The notes under the pieces are model-generated. The model was not told where the DNA came from. It did no database searches and worked only from the letters and a program-made list of their open reading frames with translations. From Mugil cephalus (taxonomy: Eukaryota; Chordata; Actinopteri; Mugiliformes; Mugilidae): DNA of 64,000 bases. Where the stretch lies: contig NC_061770.1 of NCBI RefSeq assembly GCF_022458985.1, positions 5,762,501 through 5,826,500 on the forward strand, written 5' to 3'. Of this stretch, positions 41,809-54,430 are shown piece by piece (position 1 is the first letter of the stretch; every line of letters starts with the position of its first letter). The position numbers and the translations under genes were made by a program.

Positions 41809-42130
41809 CAGGGGTGTCAAACTCATTTTGGTTCGGGGGCACATACAGCGACCAGTAAGATAACAGCATAAAAACCTTAAAATAACGACAGCTCCAGACT
41901 TGTTCCATTTGTTTTATTACAAATAAGAACAAGTAAATTATTTGAATATTTACATTTAATAAATTATCCTTCAAAAAAAAGCCTTAATTTCTAAGTGAAA
42001 GTGGGCACATTGCTGTCTGCTGTTTAGTCCCCGGTCTCAGTGTTGTGTTCTGTCCACACTCCTCTGAATAAAACAGTGGACAAATTAGGGACAGGAGTTA
42101 TTTTCATTGAAAAATTAAAGTCTTCTCTGT
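41809..42130. mobile_element. hAT-type DNA transposon remnant
   Basis: It begins CAGGGGTGTCAAACTC, the well-known terminal repeat of a non-autonomous hAT family in fish, and continues with ATTTTGGTTCGGGGGC and CGACCAGTAAGATAACAGC. The middle of the family consensus appears deleted at about 41849. I could not find the opposite terminal repeat, so the element seems truncated and the right edge is a guess. Confidence 0.55.
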
Positions 42131-42719
42131 CATTATCGCATTTTGCAAATTCAGGCTGTGCAGATTAGACTGTCATTGTTTCACACCACCTAAATTAATA
42201 ATAATTGAGAAGCACAAATAGCAGGTTGAAGTGTATATTCATTACAGATGTGTAATTAAATTGCTGATCGTCACAATAAAATATCAGACATCCTAAATGG
42301 CATTCTGATCAAAGTCAAGTCAAAATGTAATTTCCGAAATTGTAATTTCACCAACAATTGGTGTGCAATTAATTATGCCCAGAAACAATTCAATAGCAGA
42401 AATCATTAAAGGATATTGTCTGTGTTTGCCTGGAGAAGTGCACCTTTCATCTGCACCAATAAGAAGACAAGCATTTTGTGCTTTCATGACAAACAGAATC
42501 CTTTGCAGTGTCTGAATAAAATTCTGCGTTGTAAAATAACTCCTCGCATTCAAAACTGAACTGCTGACTCAGCACCTCTCAGGCTCCTTACTGGGAACAG
42601 GTCTAAGGTTCAGAATGGATATTTTAATGTGCCAATTTAAATGAAGAGTTGTGTAGATGAATATCAGAACCTATGACCAAAGGACAATTAGTGTTCAACT
42701 ATTGACACTTTTGTAATGT

Positions 42720-42895
42720 TAAAGTGATGCAAAACCACCACAAAGACGCACAAACCAGACACAAAGAGAGACAACAACAAAGACAGACAAACCAGCCTCC
42801 CAAAAATATGAAAGAAAGGGACAAGATGCAAAACAAACACACATCAAGGCATAACTGCTACAAAGTGATACAAAAATACCACAAAGAGAAATAAA
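42720..42895. repeat. AC-rich degenerate tandem repeat
   Basis: Diverged units like GTGATGCAAAACCACCACAAA recur. It is the same style as the 4970-5700 minisatellite. Confidence 0.5.
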
Positions 42896-45800
42896 CTGTT
42901 TTGTGCAACCATTTTTTTGAATGTGCAGTGTGCTCTGCCTCCTTTTTTCCTTCACCTCCCTGGTTTTCTAATAGTTTTTACAGTGTATAATATATGACCG
43001 TGATTTAAAATGTAGTAATGGATTAAAAACTATGAGTTTATATACCCACATTTGGTTAAATATCATGATAGCTCTGATTTAATTCCACATCCCCAGGTGT
43101 TATTCTGTGTCAGTGTATATAACAAGCCTCTCTCTCAAGTTAACCTACAGTTTGGTGAATTAACATTCCATCTTAATCCTCCATTTGAAAAAAAAAATGT
43201 AGTAGTCACATGTTCTTTCTTGAGTCTGTAACAGTAAATGTAATCAGATCTGACCATGAAAGCCTTTCAACTCTCAGTGAAAGAGGAACCCTTCAGCTCT
43301 GCGCTTGGGAAGATATGGGACCTTCTGGAGCTGCTCCATTCAAATAATCAGCTTGTGTTTAATTATCAAATGTTTCCAGATGACAGCATGTGCGGATGGT
43401 TTTGGCACAGCAATGTGACTGTGCCTAATTGCGCCAATTTTTTACGTTTCTGCTAATGAGGATGAACCAGAAAGTGAGTTGTGACATGATATATTCATGC
43501 AATTTGACCTGTCCTCATGTCCTCCATGCTGCTGAGAAACACATGACATGATTGTGACATTTCTGTCTGGTCATACTGGACGTACTATTCTCTTTCAATA
43601 GTTATCTGGCCTCATTCCCCACAAAAGCCAGGACAGCAGAGACTGTTTGTGTAACGGCAACTGACTATTCACAGGGCTCGCTAAGAAAATAAGCAGTTCA
43701 AGAGGAGGGGGGGCGTAACAGAAAGAAATGAACACGAGGGAGATGGTGAGACTTGTTTTTGCTTTGGAACAGTTCAGCAGGAGATTTGTGGTGTTGAGAA
43801 TGCATGCTGCAGCTGAAACCAGTGTTTGTGTGTACATGATGGTATTTTTCTGCTTCCATAAGCTTCTTTCCTCACATGAGAGAACCTCAGTTATTTTAGC
43901 TCCCTGACAACAATGTCTTATAGTTAACCTGGGAAAACTTTGACACCATAAAAAACGGCAAATGTGCAGAGTCCTCCGGCAGAGTGATAAGATCCCTCTC
44001 TGGCATACCTGCATGTGTGATGTCTTTTCATTTCTTCAGGCTCCTCTTATCTGAGCCGCACCCATTACAGGTGCAGTTTATTTGTTCAGCTCATTTTATC
44101 TGAGGCGGATTTCCTTCCATGTCACACTCACACACACAATTGTGTTTTGCTGACCGTGTCTTTGACACTACATTGACATTCATTTCTTAAGGACTTAACG
44201 TCAACCTTAACCCTTAACCCTTAACCATTAACATGACCTTAGATTTAAATCTGAAACAAAGACTTGACCTCTACACATGCTGAGTTATATTAATGGCTTT
44301 GTATGAGTGATATCATTTTGCAAGCAAGGACCACAACACATTTACGAAAGCAGCAGCACAGCATAAAACTATAGGTATAAAACAGGAAATTAAATTACAT
44401 AACATAAAACATGCTTACATATGTAAAACAAAGTAATCTGTTAATTAAAGGTAAGTCTAAGCATAAAAATAACTTAAATCCAGCAACATTGTATCAAATA
44501 AGCTAATCAAATACTGTATCAATGGACTGACCTAATAATCATTAAATCCTATACAATGATATAAAATACTGCTCACACATTAATGCAAGAGCAATACTAA
44601 TATAATGGTTATTTACTTTTTAGACTATAGGTACATTAACCAGATTATAGTTATATATTTTAATTAATTAATAATTTCAGTGCATAACCCCATCTCTTAT
44701 AGTGGAGTATCTTTACTGCAAGGTACTTTTACATACAGGATCTGTTTGCTTGGCAACTATCAAATAAATCAAAGTATTGAACAAAGTAATGTAGATAGAT
44801 CAGAAACAGTATATATCTGTAGTGTACAGTCTACTGGATGGACCAATAGTCATTAACTCGCCACACTCCATAAACTTTTTTTTATTTACTTTTTTAAAAA
44901 ATTAGGGACACAAATTAATGTCTGTGCCAAATCTGATGGCAGTTCAAATAAAAGCTGTAGATTGTGTGGTATTGGAGCAGAGTACAGGATCAGTATAGGA
45001 TTAATGGCCCACCTAAACTATGGACTTCTTGGACTAATAGATAACTGGTTTAGTCTTGTTTTGATTTCAGCACACAAAGTACGTAGACCTGAAGAAAAAA
45101 ATGGCTGTAATGTTTGTTTTTGTTTGCGTCTGAGCCCACTGTCTTGCACAGATCCAACAAGTTGTGACGTTAGAGATTAGGGCACTCTGAGCTTTTTTGG
45201 TCAGTCATTGATCTGTTTATCTGGGCCACTATGTTTTTGAACTCGTTGGATTCCCTCACCTTTGTCCCAGTCCATTTTAAAAGACCACGTAACCTTTGTC
45301 CTACTAACTTTTGACCCACTTACATTATTTTATTTTTTGTGTCTGTGAGACATTAAATAACTCTACAGGATGGATATTATGTGATCTATTGAACAAATAT
45401 CAGATAAGGAAATACCTGGCCATCACTTTTGATTTCACAAATGCACTCATGCAATCAATTTTCTGTTGCAAACTCACAATGTAAAAACAAAAGGTACGCC
45501 TTATTTCCAGAAAGCTGATCCTGAGTAACTGGATCCAGGGAGTCAGTCAGAGGCAAAAAATAAATAAATAAACCCCCCAAATATGCAGAGGTCAAATGCA
45601 AGGAATACCCAAGAAAAAGGGAATGGCTGGACAGTTACACAGAAGGTAAATACAACAACTCACTGGCCTGTTTCCATCATTCAGTGAACAACCTTGATCT
45701 GATTTGCATCACTCTGCAAACAGCAGTGAACACAGGAGCTAGTTCCAAAGACCCTGTCACCTTTGTCTCACTTACTTTTGCCCGTATTTTTGTTTTATGT

Positions 45801-46639
45801 TTTTCTGTGTCTGACAGACATAACAAAGCTTCTTAGAATAAAGAACAGAACAGAAACTGACTTTTCCAATTTAGGAGGACATATGATCCCATTTCTCCTG
45901 AAGTATTTAATTACCGTCGGGTTTGAGCCGCTTCAGAAAGGACTTGCAGCTCTTCATCTAACAGTAGTCATTCTTTCATGTTCCATTATGCCATGCTGTA
46001 TTTAAAGGGGCTTTTTATCTATTATCAGTCTCTCATAAACCCCTAGTACTATGTTATCTTGTTTATCAAGTTATGCATTAATGTTTTATCCAGATGCATG
46101 TGTGACTTTATTTGTTTGTTCCATCTTTTTTCTTTCCTTCCTTTTTTCTCCCTCTATCCAGCCGGCGTCAGGCAGACGGGTGCTGCATATGAGCTGGGAT
46201 CTGTCTTCTTATTAAAACTGAGTTTTTCTTGCAACCATCTCCTTAATGTTTACTCTGAAGGCTTCAGGCTCTGGTTTTGGTAAAGCATACTCAGAACGTC
46301 TTGATTGTTACTGGTGCATTTGCTGTCTGTTAGGAGTAAAATTGTGTTTTGCCAGTTAAATGCTTTTAGTGCAAAGCTGCAACAGCAAGAAATGTTCGGC
46401 TTGCATTAGCAGTGATCTCTGAAACCACCCCCACAGTCTGATTTAGCATCATGCATTCATACCTAGATATCTGCTTATAGAAATAACATCAGCAACAACT
46501 TGTTAGAGGATCATTAATGCTTTCATCGTTGTGTTATAGGCTCAGTTAGCTTTTTGTTGCCTTGTTGTTCTGAGATAGAGTAATTCCATTTAAATGAGAA
46601 ACTATAAGATTGGCACTTTACCTCTACCTGAAAAAATTA

Positions 46640-46930
46640 AAATAAACATGGATGCATCAACGAATATCATATTACTGTTAGTTGTAAGCCATTATGGATA
46701 CACAGACAGCCACTTTATCAAAATCATCATTGTGAAGGAGCTGTGGTTGTGTCAAACAATATGGGAGAAGATGGATACATTTAGAAAACCTAGTGTCCCA
46801 AGAACGGATCCCTGGGGTACATCTACCTGTAACTGCACTTTGTGTTCTTTCTATGTATACTGTAAATATTTGTTGGCCATACAATTGCTGTGTCAATTGA
46901 CTGATCCATTTACAAACAAGTATTATCAAT
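46640..46930 (-). mobile_element. LINE reverse-transcriptase fragment
   Basis: The minus strand near 46825-46800 reads VPQGSVLG, the core of the LINE reverse-transcriptase motif (GVPQGSVLGP). In a shifted frame it is followed by LLPYCLTQPQLLHNDDF, which aligns with the INDLP...YADD active-site region. The aspartate pair is distorted and frameshifts are present, so the copy is dead. The clade looks CR1/L2/Rex-like. Confidence 0.6.
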
Positions 46931-47227
46931 CATTTTTGCAATATGTCTTGTCCGCCTGTATTTATTTAATTTAATTTAATTTTATTTTTTGACAATGTGA
47001 CCAATATAATGAATGTGTCTCAACTTTTACAAATCTACAAAAAATACAATTAGCATTTCAGGCACCCCACCACTTTCCCCAGAGATTCCTGGTTGTGCTG
47101 TGTGATTTAAAGGCACACGAAAAAAACTGCACAGTAGAGTTCACACATTCATTCAATTATCTAGACATTAAGCAGTAAAGCTGTCAAGATGATCAGTGAT
47201 TTGAAGCAATTTGATCCGACCTTTATT

Positions 47228-47578
47228 TCACCAGTAGTGACTCGTAAAGGAATCTGTCAGAGATGTGCGTGTGCAGGAAAATGGAAAAGTGGGAAGGAAT
47301 GCTGAATGTTCAAATAATGGGGGAGGGAGGGGGAGATAGTGAGGCCTCTGTTGGACCCTGGCTAGGAGACTTTGATCCGTTTGACACATGAGTAAATTGG
47401 CATTTGTCTGGAATGGTGGCACATGAACAGAGAGACTTGGACGTGGTGTTCGGTAGTTTACTACGGGCATGTGTTGAAGGTCACCGTTAAAGTCTTTCCG
47501 CGGGGACAGTTTTCCCTCTGAACCGCTGTGGAGAAGAGGTTGTCTGTCTGAGTTTGTAGGCTGAGATGGGGAAACCAC
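47228..47578 (-). CDS. unassigned 116-aa open frame, possible terminal exon
   Basis: A minus-strand frame has balanced, non-repetitive composition (for example SGSEGKLSPRKDFNGDL and NYRTPRPSLSVHVPPF). A good acceptor (GGTTTCCCCATCTCAG) sits just inside its 5' end, before CCTACAAACTCAG. I do not recognise the protein. I found no convincing partner exon, promoter or domain, and no downstream donor that is clearly better than chance. It could be a terminal exon of an unannotated gene, or just a chance frame. Confidence 0.2.
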   Translation of the reverse strand: MVSPSQPTNSDRQPLLHSGSEGKLSPRKDFNGDLQHMPVVNYRTPRPSLSVHVPPFQTNANLLMCQTDQSLLARVQQRPHYLPLPPPLFEHSAFLPTFPFSCTRTSLTDSFTSHYW

Positions 47579-48795
47579 ACACTCATCACCAAGTCATTAA
47601 GCATTATACAGAAGAATGTATACGTGCGAAATAGTTTCGTCCCAGCCAGTGAAACAAACGATATAAATGAAAAACAAATAAAACTTAATCAAAACAAGAT
47701 GACCTCGCTTAGCCAAGGACAGTAAGTGCATCGCAGCCCGCAGTTATTCCCAAAGAGTCATAAATCTAAGTCTGCTGCAGATCAGATCACACACTTCTCT
47801 GTCACTTTCTGGACATTTGTTTCATGCACCCTAGAAAAGGACGAGCCCCAAACTCCAAATCAAAGCCATGTGAAAATTCCTCCCGTATTTTCCCTCCAAT
47901 CACAACAGAGGTGGAGCTGCGACGACCTGCCCACCCAAACTAGGTCGTCAGCGTGGCCTGTCCTACATTTCTGTATGTGAACACGACATCCTGCCCTTAA
48001 ATGCATGTGTGCTGTAAAATGTAATGCACACAAACGCTTTAATTGCGCAAACACACAGGACAGCATACATGTCTGTCTTGTTCTTGCTTTCCTGCTCTCA
48101 CTTATCCTCAACAGAACAGATACTGTACACACACGATGTATTTGCTTTTGTATTTGCATGTTATTTTTAGGTTGCAGAATTGATGGAACACACTTCTTTA
48201 TTTGATAAAGCCCAGTTTGTAATGATGGATATTTGGAGCTGAAAAATAAGACACATAAACCAATGATATACACAAGTATGACCTAAATGTGGCTTTTAAA
48301 AAAAATTGCACGCATTTCAACCATTTTCTAATTAGGAGGCTCGTCTTAATTCCCGCAAATATACAACATTTTTCTCATATCAATGATACTATGTTCAATA
48401 TTTGGCTGATAATGTTGGTCCAGTTTAGCTATCAATTAAACTCTTCTTTTTAATAATCAGTATTAGTCTGTGTTTCTTGTAAATAAACAAATAAATTAAA
48501 ATGTGTCAGCTGCATTCTTGAGCAAGGAAGGACTTAATGTTGTTTTTATTACGCTGCAGGCTGGATACGTTTTAAATTTACACACAAGGAGGCAGTATAT
48601 CTGATGAAATTCTCAGTCATCCAAGTCATGGTATATCTAAAATTAAGCTCAAATTAAACTGAACACAAATGAATGAGTGTGCTGCTGATGCACAAAAATG
48701 GAAGGAAGTATCCAGTTGCTGCTTCAGTGAAACAGAACCAAAAAAGTTTGACATCTTACAAAAATCATATGAAATTGTGACATTCAATCAGCAGA

Positions 48796-48816
48796 TTTTT
48801 GTTGTTGTTGTTGTTG
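48796..48816. repeat. (GTT)n microsatellite
   Basis: About six GTT units are followed by a T run. Confidence 0.85.
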
Positions 48817-49059
48817 TTTTTTTTTAGATTTGTAGGTATTGATCAGTTATGAGTAAAACATGTTGAGGTATGTTAATATTCCTGCATACTAGCTGCTAAA
48901 ACAGTATGCTATGCTGTAGAATGTGATGTAGTTTTGACAATGAGCTGCCGTGCATCACAGCAGGATCACAAAGCCAAACTAAAAGGAACTAAGCTTATTC
49001 ATTTAATTAGTATTTAAATACGCAAGACAGAACTTTATGTCATTAATGTGCCATAGTAA

Positions 49060-49120
49060 TGCAAACTGCCGTGAATTTCCCACTGTGGGATAAATAAAGT
49101 TCTTGACTGACTAACTGATA
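49060..49120 (+). mobile_element. LINE or SINE 3' end fragment
   Basis: AATTTCCCACTGTGGGATAA followed by ATAAAGTTCTTGACTGACT is a typical 3' terminus of teleost retroposons. Only the tail is clear. Confidence 0.45.
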
Positions 49121-51509
49121 GCAAGTGGCCAAATTTACCTTCAGACAAGAACTTCAGGAGGATTTATGTGTTTATCTGACAGCGTTCCTGCATAGTTTCA
49201 TATCTGCTCCTGTGTGAATGTTCCCTGAATGGCCAAACAGGCTAAATATAGTGGTGAAGAGTGGAAAGAGTGGAGCTGCTGGACATACACTTATGTAAGT
49301 ATGTAGCTGGGCTGCCAGGTATGAGGAAGCATGGAGACCGGAGAGGCCGGAGACAGACGGAGAGGAGAGAGAGAGCCTGCTATCTAGTGGCTCAAGTGAA
49401 GCATTACACAGTAGGCTTTTGCTTTTTTGCCACTTAGAAAAGAATTACATTTTAAATGTAGCAGTGTTCAACAGTGACTTTGTGAAAAAAAAAAACAACA
49501 TTATATGTTTCTTTGATGTTATTTAATGAATGGAATGAGGTAACTGCTACTTATATATTAAAATTGTGTGCTGCTTTATTCTTCATACTCACAGTAACAG
49601 CAGTTGTTGACAGCAACATTACCTTCGAAGATTAAGATTGTACAAAACGATTATAATTACAGCTGTGTTTTCACCTTTTTAATACGTGGCATCTGACCTC
49701 CTCACTTAAAGATTTTTTAATTTATCCTTTAAACGTCTCAGGTGGTTTAATTTAAGTTACTATTAAAGAAGCCAAATGTGCATGTTAGCTGTTTTCGTAA
49801 TATATTCTTTCCTCTTGCTTCCATTGATCTTTTAACCTTGTTTAATTTTGACACTTCAGTAGTATAATTTCTGGCAGTATGTACATTTAAATGCATTAAA
49901 TAATAAAGTCTTTACACCTTTATGTACTGACTGCAGTATTTTTGTGCTTCATTTGTGTATCAACATTGTAGTGTTTCCCATCCTTGCTGGAGGATAAAGT
50001 TCGTCTTTTACTTTATTTTTGTTTAGTTAACAAAATATAAAACAAAACTCTACTCTATTTTTTCATCTTGTCATATTGGCGAATGGATATTTAAAACAAA
50101 TGGTAATAGACGCCTATATTTGACCGCACAACAGCTCAGTCCAAGCATTAATGTGCCGTGTCCCTCGGCGGAGGGATACCAGTCACCTGATTGCCTTTGA
50201 TGAAAATCAGGGTTAATTGAAGGAGCGCTGCTCCTCAGTCACCTGGTCGGATGCCGGGTGTGATGCAAGGGTGAAATCCTGAGAAACTAACGGAGGTGAG
50301 TGTAAAAAAAACATCTGACACAGAAATGAAGCAACAGACTGAGCTGGAAAGGTGCATAAACAGGACTTGTCATTGCTTAGTGTCTTAGTGTCTTCGTGTC
50401 GAGACAGGACTGTGAGTCAGTGCTCACCTGAGTTGTACCTGTCTCAGGCTGATCAGACCATCAGACAACCTGTCTCGTTCCCTCCCCATGTGCTTCGTTT
50501 ATGGCTTAAGTAAATGAGGAGGTTGGATTATGTTGCCAAGGATAATATCTCTTTCATCTCAGAGGGCAGGTTTACTTTGTAGACTGCCAGAGGTGGCTGC
50601 AACGCTGTTTGAAATGAATGCTTTGATTATCGGTGACATGTTTAAACTCGGTGATTCCCCTGTGTTCTCAGACCTGGACATTTTACTCTTTTTAGGAAGT
50701 ATCCTCGCAACATTAACATTGTCAAATAAGACTGTATCGTATCATAAATAGTATCCTCATCTATCCACGATAAATGTTATTATTAGACCCAGTAAATAAA
50801 TCAACCTAATTAAGGAGCTGAGAAGGATTCCACTGACAATAATATTACAGTCAATAAATTGAGCAGATAAACCTGTTTACTAGAAACTTGTCTCAGAAGA
50901 TTTGAGGTTTAAACTTTTCTTGGAATATCGGATTAAAGGTTTCGAACTGTATGATTTACGTTGACACACAGAGTCAGGTATTAACACGATTTTAGCTTTT
51001 CCTCTTGCCATGAACGCATCATTAAATGTTCAAGGAAGTGTGACCTCATTAAAGTTGTTTTTTTTTTCTCAGTTCATTTGGCGCCACTGTTGGTATTTCC
51101 AGTGTTCAAGAAAGACAGAGTAATGTGTAAAACCTGGAGTGTCCCTTTAAACCACATCCAGATATTACAGCACGGAAGAGTGTTACAAAACTTAAACATG
51201 TGTGAAGTCTGTCTTCCTGTTTGTTTTTCTCTGTGTAAATAAAATTAATATTACATTTAATGTAACCCAGATACAGACAAAGGGGCGCAGGATGAGACGG
51301 ACTGGTCATCTGATGTCTGACAAGACAACTGAAGACTTACAAAGAGAGGGCTCATCCTTTCTTTCTTAGTGACACTATGAGTCACGTCACAGACACTGAT
51401 CTATGCTGATGATTTCATATCTGACAGAGAGCCATAGATGAGTGTGCACCTGTTCGCACCTTTTTACCTGTAGGCAGAATCATGAGGGTTAAGGAAGCGA
51501 TGCGTGTGT

Positions 51510-51700
51510 CATATGTTACGTTTACATGGACACTAGTATTCCCCTAATGATCAGAATAGAAATGTAACCCTCTAAATCAGAACAGACCAGACTGATCAGA
51601 AGGGGATGGTGTAAACGTTTGATCATCTGCTCAGTAGAGGAGCATTGACTCCTAATAACCATGTAAACACTGGATCAGATTGGTTGGATCTGTTTTCTCT
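51510..51700. repeat. teleost interspersed repeat fragment
   Basis: GTTTACATGGACACTAGTATT and the following ATCAGA-rich sequence resemble a repeat common in fish genomes. It is recognised from memory, and its class is not certain. Confidence 0.35.
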
Positions 51701-52659
51701 CTGGTTGGAGAAAATGCACATTTTCTGAGCATGTTTGATCTACATAGGGGAAACCATCCTGTGACGACTTTCTAGGAGGCAGAGAAACATGGTCGCAGGA
51801 AAACAACCAGTTGTTGTGGTTGAAAAGATGAGCAAAGCCAGTTTGGATGTGGGCAGCTCTGTTGAAAACATGGATCTGACCTGTGGGTTATTTCTTCAAC
51901 AGCAGCATTTTTATTTAGTTTATTATTAAATAAATCAGAAAAAAAATGAATCCAATACTTGCATCAGAGAAAGACTTTAATGTGTGCTGTGAATACAAAG
52001 GTATGCCAATAGCAGATGTTACTCGGCTGTTGCTTGATGTAGATGGAAGTGTAGATGAGTGTTTGATGAACTTGTGTGTACTTCCTTCGTCCTTATCAGT
52101 CAGTTTCAGCCTGGCAAAGGGCTGGTTTTATTGATGTGAGACTGGATGGCTTCTCCTGTTTAAGTGCTTCTGTTTACAAAGGAAAGAGGAAATTCCAGTT
52201 AATGTCACATCACCTTCCAGCTCAGCAGGTGAAAATGAAAGACATTTTAACCTTTTGAAATTCTATGCAATCCCACGTGCCTTCAGTCGTTGGGGAATTT
52301 CTGAGGTGAGATGACGCCAGGCCCTTTCCAAAGAATCATAGCTATCATGTGTTTAGGATTAGACTGTTTTAGAGATGTGACACTGATGCAGCTGAAAGTG
52401 TTCGGGGCCACCACGAGGCTGGAGTTTAATTAACCCTGAGGGCCTCGTGGGACGTACCACCTCAGACATGGTGGTAAACTAGAGGAAAGAATAAGAAACT
52501 GATCTGAAGTGGATGTCAACTATTTTGATATATGTTACAAACATGACTCCAAATGAACATTGAATGAGACTTGACTGTAGGATGTTCAATATGACAGGAT
52601 CAGAAAACCAAAGCGTTGAGTAGATGATGTATATATTTTACACAAGGAATGTGCACACA

Positions 52660-53215
52660 CAAGGATAAGATGAAACACAATGGTGAGTTTGTGTGGAGCG
52701 TTGAGATATGTGCTATCTGGCATCTGAGGACGGTGAGCAGACGGTCATAATCAGTTAAAGGTAAAAAGATAGACTCCACTTGATTCTACTTCAGACTAAA
52801 ATCTTAAAAGAAAATCTTCATCTCTTTTGGACATCTTGGGCATGTGCCTTAAAAGATAACTGGTGATCAGTTTAATAAAACCGATATTTAAAAGTGGAAA
52901 CCAACTCAATTTGGTGACCATTTCTCAGACACTGCTGATCTTATTGTGCTTTAAGTCTTATAAAACACAAGTTTTGTTTCATTAGTATTGAGTAGCAGTA
53001 GCAGCTGAGCATAAGTTTGATAGAGCACAAGAACAGCCCTATCAAATGCATACTGAAGAAAGGCAAACGTCTTATAAGGGGTTGATGCAAAAGAGTAAAT
53101 AACAGTGTCGTCAACCTAGAAATGAAAAGCTGAGTCTGGAATATTCTGTCTAAGACAATTAATATGTAATATAAATAACAGTGGGCCCAGAACCAGACCT
53201 TGTGGGATCTAAAGT
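52660..53215 (-). mobile_element. CR1/L2-like LINE reverse-transcriptase remnant
   Basis: On the minus strand from about 53210 the frame reads IPQGLVLGPLLFILHINCL. It continues into VDDTVIYSFAS (the FADD active-site block, with F/A replaced) and then LLLLLNTNETKLVF, the LNxxKTK block. After a frameshift come LSFKAHAQDVQKR and, further on, THHC, in the order of LINE ORF2. Stops and frameshifts show it is inactive. Both edges are approximate. Confidence 0.75.
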
Positions 53216-54239
53216 CTGGATGACAACATTAGTTTCAGTAAAATATGATGAAATATGTTGTACGTACTTTCACAACACAAGTCTACAAGAACGCAAAGCG
53301 TCTGATGTGTCTGGTTGTCAAGCAACGGTAAACGTAGTCTATAAGGATAACACTAGCTGGCATGCTAATGTAGCCGGAGCCTCCCCAACCGTTTTCTCAT
53401 CCGAACTCTTTTAGCTTTCTGCTTTTGTTTTTGTTTTTACACAAGGTTGTGATTTTACCGCAAGCCGTTTCTCTGTAGTCTGTTTTGTTCTCAGTCATTT
53501 CCTCATGAGATTCCATGGAATGGAGCATTCACTTCTCCCTGACCTGATCTAAAAAAACAAAACGATATCCTGCAGTGGGAGTTTTGGGTATTTTCAAATC
53601 TTGCCGTGTGTGTAGAGATGGTAGAGATAAGTTTGAGATTAACATGACGAATATCTGTTAAGATTCTCCTGAAGAGTGTGACGCAATGAAACCCCTGTTA
53701 TCTGAGCCCAGTTTAACCATCGGCCTAAACTCCCTAATGTGTCAATATTTAGTTAGAAAGTTAAAAAAAAATACTAAGACAGCAGCAAAGACATTCAAAA
53801 AAACACTGAGACCCCTATTTTCCATAGTTCCTGAAGCTGATGTTGTCGAGTGTTTTTGTCTAACAGATTAAAACCCTGCATGTGTTCATTTTACAGTCAT
53901 TCTTCTTGTTCAGTGAAGATTTTTCTTTCTATTTTTTTGGAGCAGCGTTCCTCCCCCTCGCCTCCTTTCAGTGGAGTCAGCCTAAATTGTTAATGAGTCA
54001 CATCCTCTGCAGTCTTGACCTTGTGAGAAAGTGGGCAGCCAGGAGTCACTCAGCTTCCAGGAATCCACGGTGGGATTCCCCCTCTCCCCCCCTCCTCTTC
54101 CTCCCCCATCCTCCCATCCTCCCTCCCTCCCTGTGGCTCGTCTGCCATGTTGTTCAACACTCGCCCACATTTTGCCTCTCTCTCACATACCTTCAGGTTG
54201 CTTCCTCTCAAACCGACAGTGCTGCTGATTAGACGGGGA

Positions 54240-54430
54240 GGGACGGCTCGTACCTGCCAGGTGGAGGTGAATGCTGCTTGGTTATTGGCTGAGAGGAGTT
54301 AAATAGGAGTGGTAGACTCCTCCTACTTCCCGTCTGCTCAAAAGCTGTGGTGGAAACGACCTAGGAACGAAAAGAGAAGGGAAGGAGATCACATCTGAGA
54401 CTGAGACGTGCCAGACTGAAATAAGTAGGT
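54240..54430 (+). promoter_or_regulatory. lima1: candidate lima1 promoter and noncoding first exon
   Basis: An inverted CCAAT box (ATTGG, about 54284) and a TTAAATA motif (about 54299) precede a stretch that ends CTGAAATAA before GTAGGT, a possible donor at about 54426. A noncoding exon here would splice to the coding exon acceptor at 55997. This is inferred from motifs and position. Confidence 0.3.

Larger units (their letters stand above)
42131..54239. other. gene-poor intergenic region upstream of lima1
   Basis: About 12 kb of AT-rich DNA lies between the slc16a1 promoter candidate and lima1. It holds LINE remnants, short tandem repeats, a possible conserved noncoding element (43250-43480) and one unassigned coding-like ORF (47228-47578). 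I see no complete gene. Confidence 0.55.

Noticed and set aside
41516..41863. Open frames of up to 115 codons in the CpG-rich region
   Set aside because: GC-rich promoter sequence lacks stops by chance, frames overlap on both strands, and no known domain appears.
44203..44228. CCCTTAA repeats resembling telomere sequence
   Set aside because: The unit is a seven-base CCCTTAA, not the vertebrate CCCTAA, and there are only about three copies.
54031..54232. Frames in the CT-rich block before lima1
   Set aside because: The composition is driven by TCCTCC repeats, and there is no conserved protein feature.
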